Shown here: positions 45,240 through 53,635 of the stretch, one piece after another
Numbering within the stretch: position 1 is the stretch's first letter
How the letters are laid out: every line of letters begins with the position of its first letter
Source: Mucilaginibacter endophyticus
GTDB lineage: Bacteria > Bacteroidota > Bacteroidia > Sphingobacteriales > Sphingobacteriaceae
DNA: 64,000 nt
NCBI RefSeq assembly: GCF_003351025.1
Contig: NZ_QPCG01000003.1
Location: 67,074-131,073, forward strand
Direction of reading: 5' to 3'
Made by a program: the position numbers and the translations under genes
The notes under the pieces: generated by a model
What the model was told of the DNA's origin: nothing
Databases searched by the model: none
What the model saw: the letters and a program-made list of their open reading frames with translations, nothing else

Positions 45240-46491
45240 GATCAATTTGATTGATAACCGAAATTGATCATGTTTTGCTGTAAGAAAGTAATCAAAATGA
45301 GTTTTGATGTGTTCATAATGACGAGCGAAAAGGCGGGCAGTCCAACTTACGCATAATGGGAAACACTTACTTTAAATGGCGACGGAAATTGGTAACTAGA
45401 TATGCAAGGTGTAAAGCTTATAGTATCTTATAAAAAAATCATGAAAACACCTGCATCTTGCTTTCTTTACAATTGCCGGATTTTAAAGAAGCGGAAGCGT
45501 TTGCTTATTTGCTGGTTCTTGTGCTGGCGGCCAAGGTGTTTTGGAACAATATAGTTTCTGCTTATCGCATTGCTGTATTTTGGTTAACGATAGCAAGCAA
45601 AAGGACGCTAAATTCCGTGGAAACACCGCCTTTAGGCTGGGCCCGGTGATTTCATTTGTATAACGCGCAATGAATCCGACTATGATAATTAAAGATTCCA
45701 GCGATGGCTCACCTTAATCAGAATCTATTAAATGCATCGTGATTACTTTATCCCTTTGCCCGACCAAGGCCAGTTATTCGCGCGTAAGGTAAACCCTAAT
45801 AATTGCTGCTATCAACGAAACCGCAGTTCGGTAAAATCTTCCAATATTCAATTTTAGCAGTTTAGCATGCTGAAACCTGAAATTAACTTTATTTTGTAAT
45901 AATGCCTGTTTTTCTGTATTTTAGCGACGCCCTAAGAATGTTATCCATATAACAACGCTGATACAGATGAACATTATAGCGTGAGTAATGACGAATACGA
46001 TATTTTCAAAGACTTCCATTTGTTAAATCGTAGGAATTATTATGTTTATGCTACAGATAAAAACACGAAACATACCAATTAAACTCAATCTCTTCTTCTG
46101 TTATGCACTCCGTAGGATCCTATTTTAACAGGAACCGCTGATTCTATTTATCCAATTCAGGCTTATCGGTAATGAAGTCCCCTTTATGATGAATTTGCGC
46201 AGATAAATGGATGCACATTAAAAATATTTTTTCTGTCAATCAACATTGACTAGTGATTATTCATGGATTTCACAAATAGTTAAGCATCCATTTGAGTTGA
46301 AGGACGAGTTGGATGATTCCAGTTCAGCCAAAACATCGCCCTTCTCTCACATTTAAGACCGTCCTGCCGCACTTCAAGTTCTAACTTATCTTTTGTTAAT
46401 TTTTAAAAGCTCCCGCTATTGTAACATTGTCGACGAAATGATTACGCCTTCCGGGCGAAATTATTGATGATTCAGACAAATTCAACGAGCG
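45240..46491. other. Long gene-poor region
   Basis: About 1.25 kb without a supported gene; a 63-codon frame at 45458 has no family similarity. Stop-rich in all frames and AT-rich, consistent with decayed DNA beside the remnants to its left. Confidence 0.4.
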
Positions 46492-47241
46492 ATGAAAAGC
46501 ACTTTTAATTTAATTTATTTAGGCGGCCCTACCGTGGTTCTTGAAATCGGCGGCCTGCGTATGATGACCGATCCAACCTTGGATCCTGCTGGAGAGACTT
46601 TTATGATTGGTGACCGACCGGGTTACTGGAAGACGTCGGGTCCAGCCACTACATCAATCGGGCACATCGACGTAGTTCTATTGAGCCATGACCAGCATAA
46701 AGACAATCTGGATAACCAGGGAAGAAAATTACTAGAAACAGTTCAACGAACTTTCACAACCATAGATGGCGCAAAACGGCTTGGAGGAAACTCGATAGGC
46801 CTTAAACCTTTTGAACAGGTGGTAATCAATGAAAATGTAAGCATCACAGCGACCCCGGCACGTCACGGACCGGCTGGCACCTTACATATTACAGGGGAAG
46901 TAATAGGCTTTATTGTCGAGACCCGGGATATTCAGCTTTACCTCACTGGAGATACAGTCTATTACGAGGGTATAGAACAGGTTGCTGAAAAATTCTATCC
47001 AAAATATGTCTTCGTTTTTGCAGGCGCCGCAAAACCCAGGGGCCCGTTTAATCTCACTATGGGCGCGAATGATGTCTTGGATACGGCTGGCGCTTTTCCG
47101 GACGCGACGATTATCCCTTTACATTATGAAGGCTGGTCCCATTACACCGAGTCCGATCTGGAGTTACGAAAAGCGTTTGAAGCTGTCGGAATATCCGAAA
47201 AACTACTAGTGCTGAAACCAGGCGTAGCCTTTTCTCTATAA
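46492..47241 (+). CDS. MBL-fold metallohydrolase (UlaG-like)
   Basis: 249 residues. Metallo-beta-lactamase fold with the motif LLSHDQHKDNLD (HxxHxDN variant), TPARHGP, YLTGDTVYY and IPLHYEGWSHY supplying metal ligands. Related to the YtnP/UlaG branch of cytoplasmic hydrolases; substrate unknown. Precedes a membrane protein by 41 bases and probably forms an operon with it. Confidence 0.85.
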   Translation: MKSTFNLIYLGGPTVVLEIGGLRMMTDPTLDPAGETFMIGDRPGYWKTSGPATTSIGHIDVVLLSHDQHKDNLDNQGRKLLETVQRTFTTIDGAKRLGGNSIGLKPFEQVVINENVSITATPARHGPAGTLHITGEVIGFIVETRDIQLYLTGDTVYYEGIEQVAEKFYPKYVFVFAGAAKPRGPFNLTMGANDVLDTAGAFPDATIIPLHYEGWSHYTESDLELRKAFEAVGISEKLLVLKPGVAFSL

Positions 47242-47282
47242 GCCTTCGGTTACGACGCACTTGAATACTGCGAATCTTAAAT

Positions 47283-47822
47283 ATGAATATGAACAAACGA
47301 AAATTATTTCTGATTTACCTGCTGGAGTGCATAGCTGGAGCAGGAATAGGATTTTATTGCTTTCAAAAAAATGCCGAGGCGGGTGCCTGGATCCTAGTTT
47401 CTATTGTGATGGTGCTCGCTCCTGACAGGGATGAAGCAATTAAGTTTGCCGTTAACCGGATCAAGGCAAATCTGATCGGCGCATTAGTAGGATTAGTACT
47501 CGCCCTGATCCATCCAGCAAATATTTATACCATTGCATTCGGCGTGGTACTGGCCGCAACCATATGCAAGTTGCTCAACCTTAAATCGGCCATGCGGTCC
47601 GCTACCGTGGGTGTCATTCTGATCTCACTGGCTCCCGCTGGGAAGACCTTTTATGAAGTCGCAGCAGCACGAGCCATTGGCGTGGCTTCCGGTTGCACCA
47701 TTGCTTTATTGCTTACCATAGGGAGCCATGCCATCATCAGTGTATTTTACAAGCCTGCGGACGTTGCTGTCTCCGGTGAAATACCTCATCTTCAAAGTTC
47801 CCGTATTGCCGAAGATCATTGA
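47283..47822 (+). CDS. FUSC-like inner-membrane protein
   Basis: 179 residues with about five membrane helices (LFLIYLLECIAGAGIGFYCF, ALVGLVLALIHP, AIGVASGCTIALLLTIGS) in the arrangement of the membrane half of fusaric-acid/aromatic-acid exporters (FUSC). The soluble domain of full-length members is absent; short versions of this kind exist. Transport role inferred only. Confidence 0.7.
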   Translation: MNMNKRKLFLIYLLECIAGAGIGFYCFQKNAEAGAWILVSIVMVLAPDRDEAIKFAVNRIKANLIGALVGLVLALIHPANIYTIAFGVVLAATICKLLNLKSAMRSATVGVILISLAPAGKTFYEVAAARAIGVASGCTIALLLTIGSHAIISVFYKPADVAVSGEIPHLQSSRIAEDH

Positions 47823-47941
47823 ACGCTAAGGGTTGAGGTCCGTAAGGTAACATACAATTTCCTAATTTTGAATGGATATTTTTGGTCCACAATTATTGAA
47901 AAATAAGTGGACAAAGTCAGTCCAATTTAAGAACTCAAACA

Positions 47942-48532
47942 ATGATAGATGTCAGTGAGATCAGCCCATATTTAGACCTTTCAAATAAACTTACACCGGT
48001 CGATTATTTGATGATTAAGAGGTTTACGAAAGTAAAGAGGTTAAGGCCGGGCGACATTTATATTTCTGCCGGATCATCCCAGCAAAAGATAGGGTTTATT
48101 ACACAAGGAATTTTACGCACTTATTTTTTAGAGCCAAGTGGTGATGAAATCACCATTATGCTCCGATGCGAAAACCAGATCATCGCTTCTATTGATTCTA
48201 TTTTACTCCGTCAACCTTCCCGCTTTTATTATGAGGCGATTGAACACGCCGTCTTGATCGAACTGGATTATCACCGCGCTAAAGCTTACATTGATGCCGA
48301 CAACCGCCTTGCGGCCTTGCGGCACGACGTACTGCTGGGCTTACTATTGCAAACGGTAGACAGGCTGGAAGATTTCATGCTGCTAAATCCTGAGGAGAGG
48401 TATACCCGGTTAATTGCTCAGCGGCCATATATTGCCAACCGAGTTCCGGATAAATTTCTTTCGACCATGCTGGGGATTACGCCGGTATCGCTGAGCAGGA
48501 TAAAAAAGCGGCTTAAACAAAAAGGATTTTAA
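47942..48532 (+). CDS. Crp/Fnr family regulator
   Basis: 196 residues: cyclic-nucleotide-binding beta-roll (RLRPGDIYISAGSSQQKIGF, GILRTYFLEPSGDEITIML), connecting helix and a C-terminal helix-turn-helix (FLSTMLGITPVSLSRIKKRL). Bacteroidota type without Fe-S cysteines. Separate from the upstream operon (119 bases). Targets unknown. Confidence 0.9.
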   Translation: MIDVSEISPYLDLSNKLTPVDYLMIKRFTKVKRLRPGDIYISAGSSQQKIGFITQGILRTYFLEPSGDEITIMLRCENQIIASIDSILLRQPSRFYYEAIEHAVLIELDYHRAKAYIDADNRLAALRHDVLLGLLLQTVDRLEDFMLLNPEERYTRLIAQRPYIANRVPDKFLSTMLGITPVSLSRIKKRLKQKGF

Positions 48533-48869
48533 TTTTTTTTGCGGACCATCGTATCACCGATTAAATCAGGTGACTTTCTTCAATTACACCGGGCTCACAG
48601 CGACCGCATCTTTCTTAAATAATATGAAATATCAAGCATGCTTAGATACGGTTAATTGTATTTGAACTGCGATTTGTCAAGATCGCGCTCGTTGTTGGTG
48701 TCAGATAAGTTACGCGTTAATCAGGATGATTTTCTATGCGTGGCAAGGTTATTTGCTAAATAATTGTTATCCGAGCTGTTCAAAGTGGAAAATCGCCATA
48801 CCTAAGATAAAAAAAGGCGGCCTTCTTGGAGCTGCCTGCATTATTTGAGGAAAACTTCTTTATTTTTAT
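48533..48869. other. Intergenic region
   Basis: No gene supported. It holds the minus-strand terminator described separately. Confidence 0.5.
48808..48837 (-). terminator. Terminator for the porin-like gene
   Basis: On the minus strand AGGCAGC / GCCGCCT stem (one wobble) with a 9-base loop followed by TTTTTTT, 33 bases after the stop at 48870. Confidence 0.75.
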
Positions 48870-49452
48870 TTACAGAACAAAGCCATATGCTGCGCGCGGG
48901 CCAATGAAATTTGTGACATTGCCGAAGTTTGAAAGGCCGGTATTGCTTTCGAACCGTACACCTGTATGCAGATAGTTACCTTTTGCAAATTTGAATTCAT
49001 AACCAACCTGTGGCGCATAAACGAATGAGCTTGATCTAGTGTAACCGGCGTTATCTTTATTTAAGACAAAGCTTGCACCGGCTTCACCCTGTGCATAAAG
49101 GTTACCAATCACGAAATACTTCAAACCACCCTTTACAGGTAAAAGTTACAGGTTTGAATAATTGTTTTGATACTGGCTTTTCAAGTGGTAGTTGTCGTAA
49201 CCTGCAGTTGCGATCGCATAAAGGCGGTTATCAGTATAGGGTATTCTGCCTGAACCGAACCGCCAAGAATGTAGCTGTAAACGTCATGTGCCTTTGCAAC
49301 CTGCACGCCGAATTCGGGACCTAAACTTAATTAAGGTCGGAGCCACGGGTGTTTGATTGTGCTTTTGCAGTTAAAATGGCTGCACCTAAAATCATTAAAG
49401 TAATTGTGCTGAATTTGATTAAAGTTTTAATTTTTAAATGTTTTGATTTTAT
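48870..49452 (-). pseudogene. Porin-like outer-membrane protein with several frameshifts
   Basis: Blocks of one barrel protein in three frames: IKTLIKFSTITLMILGAAIL (signal) and KAQSNTRGSDLN; LGPEFGVQVAKAHDVYSYIL; RLYAIATAGYDNYHLKSQYQ; then KYFVIGNLYAQGEAGASFVL to the C-terminal AAYGFVL. At least three small indels (near 49340, 49225 and 49140) separate them, and the expected start codon is ATA (49450-49452). Intact length would be ~190 residues. Clearly non-functional as read. Confidence 0.75.
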
Positions 49453-49866
49453 TTCTGTTAATTTTTTTCCCTTGGGAAACAAAACAAAATTGCAGCAGAC
49501 TTTAGGGGTGGCGAATGATAAAGCTCATTAAAAACGATTGGCATAAATCAAGAGGGTAAACACCAAAGCCGGATGCATTAAAATGGGTGTCTGTTTAAGT
49601 ATCTTTTAATTACAACACAAGCTCATACCTGAAGTGATTTATAAGTACATAATAAATTACAGGACTACTAAATCAACAAATAACATTGAAAGATATCTCT
49701 GCCGTTCAGATTCATTAGTTAAATTCAGCGAATACCTGTGATTCGATGAATTTGAAATTTTCATTCGTCAAGTGAATCGTCATACTTTTGTCACCGTTTG
49801 AAATACAACAGTTTTTATTGTAAGAAAAACCACCCGTTCCCGACCAAATAGGAAACTTCTAACAAT
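49453..49866. other. Intergenic region
   Basis: 414 bases without a gene; upstream region of both the broken porin gene and the Spondin_N lipoprotein. No clear motif seen. Confidence 0.45.
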
Positions 49867-51171
49867 ATGGATCAACTTAGGAAAATCAAATCTATTTCAT
49901 TGGTGGCATTGCTGGCTTTCGCTTTGACAGCATGTAAAAAGGATAACAACAACAATGTGGCGCCTGTGCAAGCCAACACGATTACGGTAGAGAATGTGTT
50001 GCAATCACAACCTTTGGTGGAATCTGGCACATTCCAGGGCACGGGTTCGCCAGCACTGATCCTGCCGGGACAGTCAACAACTATCACCTTCTCTGCCGCT
50101 AAAGGTGAAGCACTTTCATTCGCTACCATGTATGGTGCGTCCAATGATCTTTTTTTTGCACCGTCTAATCCAGGCATATTAGTTTATGACAATAATGGGA
50201 CCCCAATTGAAGGAGACGTCTCGTCACAAATCAAATTATGGGACAATGGTACGCGCGTTAACCAAAAACCTGGAACTACCGTAAATCATCCCGGCGTTGC
50301 CGAAACGAAAAATATAAGTGAGGTCGCCGGAACCGATGCCCAGGGTAATACATACCTTGCCGCATCCAAGCTGGTAAAGGCTATGTTAAAATATAACGGT
50401 AATTCTACCTTCACTTTAACCTTACAAAATACATCAGGTGGAACCGCGAATGAAACGCCGCTAAGTCCAGGAGTGTGGAGTGTTTCTTATATCGTTGGTG
50501 GCAATCTGCTTGCGCCAAATCCGCTTTACACATCAGGTCAACCAACCGCCAACGGCTTGACCAATATTGCTGAGGCAGGTGATAACAGCGCCTTAAGTAC
50601 GTATGTAAAATCTATAACCGGAATCTTTACCCCGCTATCGCCAATCCTCGTTGTGGTTTACAATGGAATCGACAACCCGATTTACAAATCAGGAGCTTTA
50701 GACGCTGGCAAGGGCCTCACACCACTGGCGCAAAAAGGTAACGCGGATACGCTTGCTACTTACTTAAAAACGGTTAAAGGCGTAAAAGCAGTCTATGTAT
50801 TACCGGCACCAACAACAAATGTACTTCTACCGCAAATTGGCGGCAAGCAAGGTGGCGTAGTTTCGCAGCAACTCAATGTAAGCACAGGTGACCGCCTTGC
50901 TATTGCAACCATGTATGGCTTCTCCAACGACTGGTTCTTTGCATCAGCAGACAATGGCGTAGACGCTACCCAAAAAGGAGACATATCGGGCAGCATTAAA
51001 TTGTTTGATGACGGCACGGCGATTAATCAATTCCCAGGCGCTGGCCTGACACAGTTTAACCTCGCAGGTACACCTTTAAAGGAGAGCGTTCCGATTACAG
51101 CAGTGCCAAATCCGAATGCTTTTACCACTTTGCCAGCCATCACCGGCATTATTAAAATCACCCTTAAATAA
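49867..51171 (+). CDS. Lipoprotein with two Spondin_N-like domains
   Basis: 434 residues. Lipoprotein signal with lipobox LTAC (Cys ~23), then a domain containing ALSFATMYGASNDLFFAP and IKLWDNGT(R)VNQKPG, and a second one with RLAIATMYGFSNDWFFAS and IKLFDDGTAINQFPG: an internal tandem duplication. Both match the Spondin_N domain of secreted proteins. Probably surface- or periplasm-exposed; function unknown. A GC-rich hairpin (GCCGGT/ACCGGC) lies at 51187-51212 after the gene. Confidence 0.85.
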   Translation: MDQLRKIKSISLVALLAFALTACKKDNNNNVAPVQANTITVENVLQSQPLVESGTFQGTGSPALILPGQSTTITFSAAKGEALSFATMYGASNDLFFAPSNPGILVYDNNGTPIEGDVSSQIKLWDNGTRVNQKPGTTVNHPGVAETKNISEVAGTDAQGNTYLAASKLVKAMLKYNGNSTFTLTLQNTSGGTANETPLSPGVWSVSYIVGGNLLAPNPLYTSGQPTANGLTNIAEAGDNSALSTYVKSITGIFTPLSPILVVVYNGIDNPIYKSGALDAGKGLTPLAQKGNADTLATYLKTVKGVKAVYVLPAPTTNVLLPQIGGKQGGVVSQQLNVSTGDRLAIATMYGFSNDWFFASADNGVDATQKGDISGSIKLFDDGTAINQFPGAGLTQFNLAGTPLKESVPITAVPNPNAFTTLPAITGIIKITLK

Positions 51172-51226
51172 TCAAAACATTAATCGGCCGGTTTGCCTTA
51201 CAGCGGACCGGCTTTATACATCTGAC

Positions 51227-51529
51227 ACGACAAATTTTAATATTTCGACAAAAGCAGAAGTATCGCCGGCAGATCTACAAACTTTTGACCATCTCGAAAA
51301 AGCGTTGGGCATAGTTTCCAATTTGTATGCTTACTTTGCTAAAAATGACACCGCATTATCAGACTACCTCGCCCTTCAAAACCGCAAAAATATGTTGATC
51401 GGTAAAGAAGGTGAAGTGATCAACCTGGTAGTAAGCCAGGTAAATGAATGTGAGTACTGCTTAGCGGCCCATACCGTAGTTGCCAGATTTAACGGCTTTA
51501 AACCAGAAGAGATTCTGGCGATAATGTAG
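51227..51529 (+). pseudogene. AhpD-like carboxymuconolactone decarboxylase remnant
   Basis: TNFNISTKAEVSPADLQ, ALGIVSNLYAYFAKND and NECEYCLAAHTVVARFNGF with the CxxC-type redox pair mark an AhpD-family peroxidase. The conserved N-terminus starts with ACG at 51227-51229 where ATG is expected, and TAG at 51527-51529 and 51563-51565 cut the C-terminal third. Without an alternative start it is a decayed gene. Confidence 0.7.
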
Positions 51530-51803
51530 GCCGAAATTCCATTTGACGCTAATCTGGATACCTAGGCAGACACGATGTTAGTATAAATACTGATAATCAG
51601 ATGCGAGAAAAGGAATATCTGAACCCTCCCTCCTACTCAACCTAACAATTTTTTTAATCGACTTTCTTGCTTATATAGGTTATTCAAATTTTATATTTAT
51701 CTTTATAATGTCGTCGGACGTCGAGATATGTTTAGTGAACGATTTATTGAGTTGTTTAAACATGGCTCCACAAAACTTTGATAATAAGGCCATTATAGTA
51801 AGA

Positions 51804-51825
51804 GTTCGATTCCCGCTCTGAGTAC
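51804..51825 (+). other. tRNA 3' end without 5' half, putative attachment site
   Basis: GTTCGATTCCCGCTCTGAGT reads as a T-loop (TTCGATT), the 3' strand of the T stem (CCCGC) and an acceptor 3' strand (TCTGAGT), followed directly by a terminator, as after Bacteroidota tRNA genes. The 5' side (AAGAG instead of GCGGG) does not pair, so the rest of the tRNA is missing. Tyrosine integrases leave exactly such duplicated 3' ends. The tRNA identity cannot be given. Confidence 0.55.
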
Positions 51826-51861
51826 AAAAGCCCTGATACATGCCTGTATCGGGGCTTTTTA
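51826..51861 (+). terminator. Rho-independent terminator
   Basis: AAAAGCCCTGATACA / TGTATCGGGGCTTTT stem (one wobble) around TGCC, followed by a T-rich run. Probably the original terminator of the tRNA gene whose 3' end precedes it. Confidence 0.88.
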
Positions 51862-51926
51862 TTTTTAATACTTCTGCGATAATTGTGGAGTAAACTCCGT
51901 CACGATAATTAAGACGAACATTAAAT

Positions 51927-52844
51927 TTACCCCTGCGCCGACCGCGTAGCTTTCTCAATGTTATCCCACATTTCGTCCGGTATAGCTTCAAACCCGCTGA
52001 ACTGACCGGCCCCTTGTAGCCATTCTCCACCATCAATTGTAATTACCTCACCATTAATATATCCTGAAAAATCAGATACTAAAAAGGCGGCCAGGTTTGC
52101 CAGCTCCTGGTGTTCCCCTACCCGTTTAAGCGGCACCCTGTTTTTAAAATCGAATTTCTGGGCCATATCTCCAGGCAACAGCCTTTCCCAGGCCCCTTTG
52201 GTAGGAAACGGCCCCGGAGCAATGGCATTGGCACGGATACCATGCCTGCCCCATTCAACTGCTAAAGACCTTGTCATGGCCAGTACACCGCCCTTAGCAC
52301 AAGCCGATGGCACAACATAAGCCGAACCTGTAAAGGCATAAGTGGTAATAATATTCAATATAGTACCGGGCATTTTCTCCCTGATCCAATATTTACCCAA
52401 GGCCAGCGAACAATTGGCCGAACCTTTTAAAACGATATCAATGATGGCTGAAAATGCATTTGCTGATAAACGCTCGGTAGGCGAAATGAAGTTCCCTGCT
52501 GCATTATTCAACAGTACGTCAACCTGTCCAAACTCTTCAACGGCTTGTTGCAGCATCTTTTCAACTTCATCATATTTCCGTACATCGCAAGCTATTGGCA
52601 GTACCTTACCACCGGTTTCTGCTTTCATTTCAGAAGCTGTTTGCTGCAGTACTTCTAACTTACGGCTTGTGATTACCAGGTTAGCGCCTAAATGCAAAAA
52701 GTAAGTCCCCATTGCCTTGCCCAAACCTGTTCCTCCGCCGGTTACAATAATGGTTTTACCTTTCAGGGCGCCATCCCTTAACATTCCGCCGTTTTTTGCA
52801 GGATTATGGTTTGCTGAATCATTTAAAGTTGTCGGATCGGTCAT
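51927..52844 (-). CDS. SDR oxidoreductase, 2,4-dienoyl-CoA reductase-like
   Basis: 305 residues from ATG 52844 (a TTG at 52850 is possible). NADP loop TGGGTGLGKAMGTYF, NNAAGNF, and TTYAFTGSAYVVPSACAKGG, in which the Tyr and Lys spacing follows the DECR type rather than classic YxxxK. Ends with INGEVITIDGGEWL. Reduces 2,4-dienoyl-CoA intermediates of unsaturated fatty acids in characterised relatives. Last gene of the beta-oxidation cluster. Confidence 0.88.
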   Translation of the reverse strand: MTDPTTLNDSANHNPAKNGGMLRDGALKGKTIIVTGGGTGLGKAMGTYFLHLGANLVITSRKLEVLQQTASEMKAETGGKVLPIACDVRKYDEVEKMLQQAVEEFGQVDVLLNNAAGNFISPTERLSANAFSAIIDIVLKGSANCSLALGKYWIREKMPGTILNIITTYAFTGSAYVVPSACAKGGVLAMTRSLAVEWGRHGIRANAIAPGPFPTKGAWERLLPGDMAQKFDFKNRVPLKRVGEHQELANLAAFLVSDFSGYINGEVITIDGGEWLQGAGQFSGFEAIPDEMWDNIEKATRSAQG

Positions 52845-52850
52845 CGTCAA

Positions 52851-53627
52851 TTATTTAACAGCTGTATTTTTTGATTTTAAATTCTGGATCATCATCTGCA
52901 GGCCTTGCCGGGTTTCAGGCGCCCACCATTGCTCCAGCATTTTATTCAGTGTCTCGGTTTGGTCGGCCCTTAATTTACCTGTCAACTCCTTTCGTAAATT
53001 CAATTTGGTTTCAGTCCAGGTAATGGCGTTCAGTTTCATATAAGCCGTTACCTTTTCTGTTGCCGCGTTCATTAACTTATCCGGTGAAACAACTGCGTCG
53101 ATAAGCCCGGCTTCCAAAGCTTCATTTACCTGGAGCAGCTTACCCTCCATCAAATATTGATAAGCCTTACGCTGACCAAGCCAAAAGGCATATAAATTAA
53201 AAACACTATCAGGAACGATAATACCAACCGGTACCTCATTTAACCCTATGATAAATGCACCCTCTGCCATTATCCGGTAATCACAGCAAATAGTTAATAC
53301 ACAGCCCCCGGCAGGACTGTGCCCGCTTATGGCGGCCACTATTGGCTTCCTGAAAGCTGCTAACGTATTTTGCAGGGCTAAAAAGTCTATCCAGAATTGA
53401 CGGCTTTGCTCTTCGTTGTAATCATAAGCCTCAATCAGGTCGATCCCTGATGAGAAAAAGCCTTCCTTCCCGGTTAAAATAACACCGCCTACGTTGTCAT
53501 CACTTTCCAGTGTTTTTATACAGGCATCAAGCTCTTTAACCATTTCATGATTGATGGCATTTGACCGGCCCCGGTTTAGCGAAATTGTAACCAACCTGCC
53601 CTGTATTGTTGTTTGAAATGTATTCAT
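52851..53627 (-). CDS. Enoyl-CoA hydratase/isomerase family protein
   Basis: 258-residue crotonase-fold protein: GRSNAINHEMVKELD, EGFFSSGIDL (oxyanion loop) and AISGHSPAGGCVLTICCDYR. The usual catalytic Glu positions read differently (NEVPVGIIVP), so it could be an isomerase or a divergent hydratase. Six bases from the SDR gene and eight from the ligase gene: same operon. Confidence 0.88.
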   Translation of the reverse strand: MNTFQTTIQGRLVTISLNRGRSNAINHEMVKELDACIKTLESDDNVGGVILTGKEGFFSSGIDLIEAYDYNEEQSRQFWIDFLALQNTLAAFRKPIVAAISGHSPAGGCVLTICCDYRIMAEGAFIIGLNEVPVGIIVPDSVFNLYAFWLGQRKAYQYLMEGKLLQVNEALEAGLIDAVVSPDKLMNAATEKVTAYMKLNAITWTETKLNLRKELTGKLRADQTETLNKMLEQWWAPETRQGLQMMIQNLKSKNTAVK

Positions 53628-53635
53628 CCGGTTAA

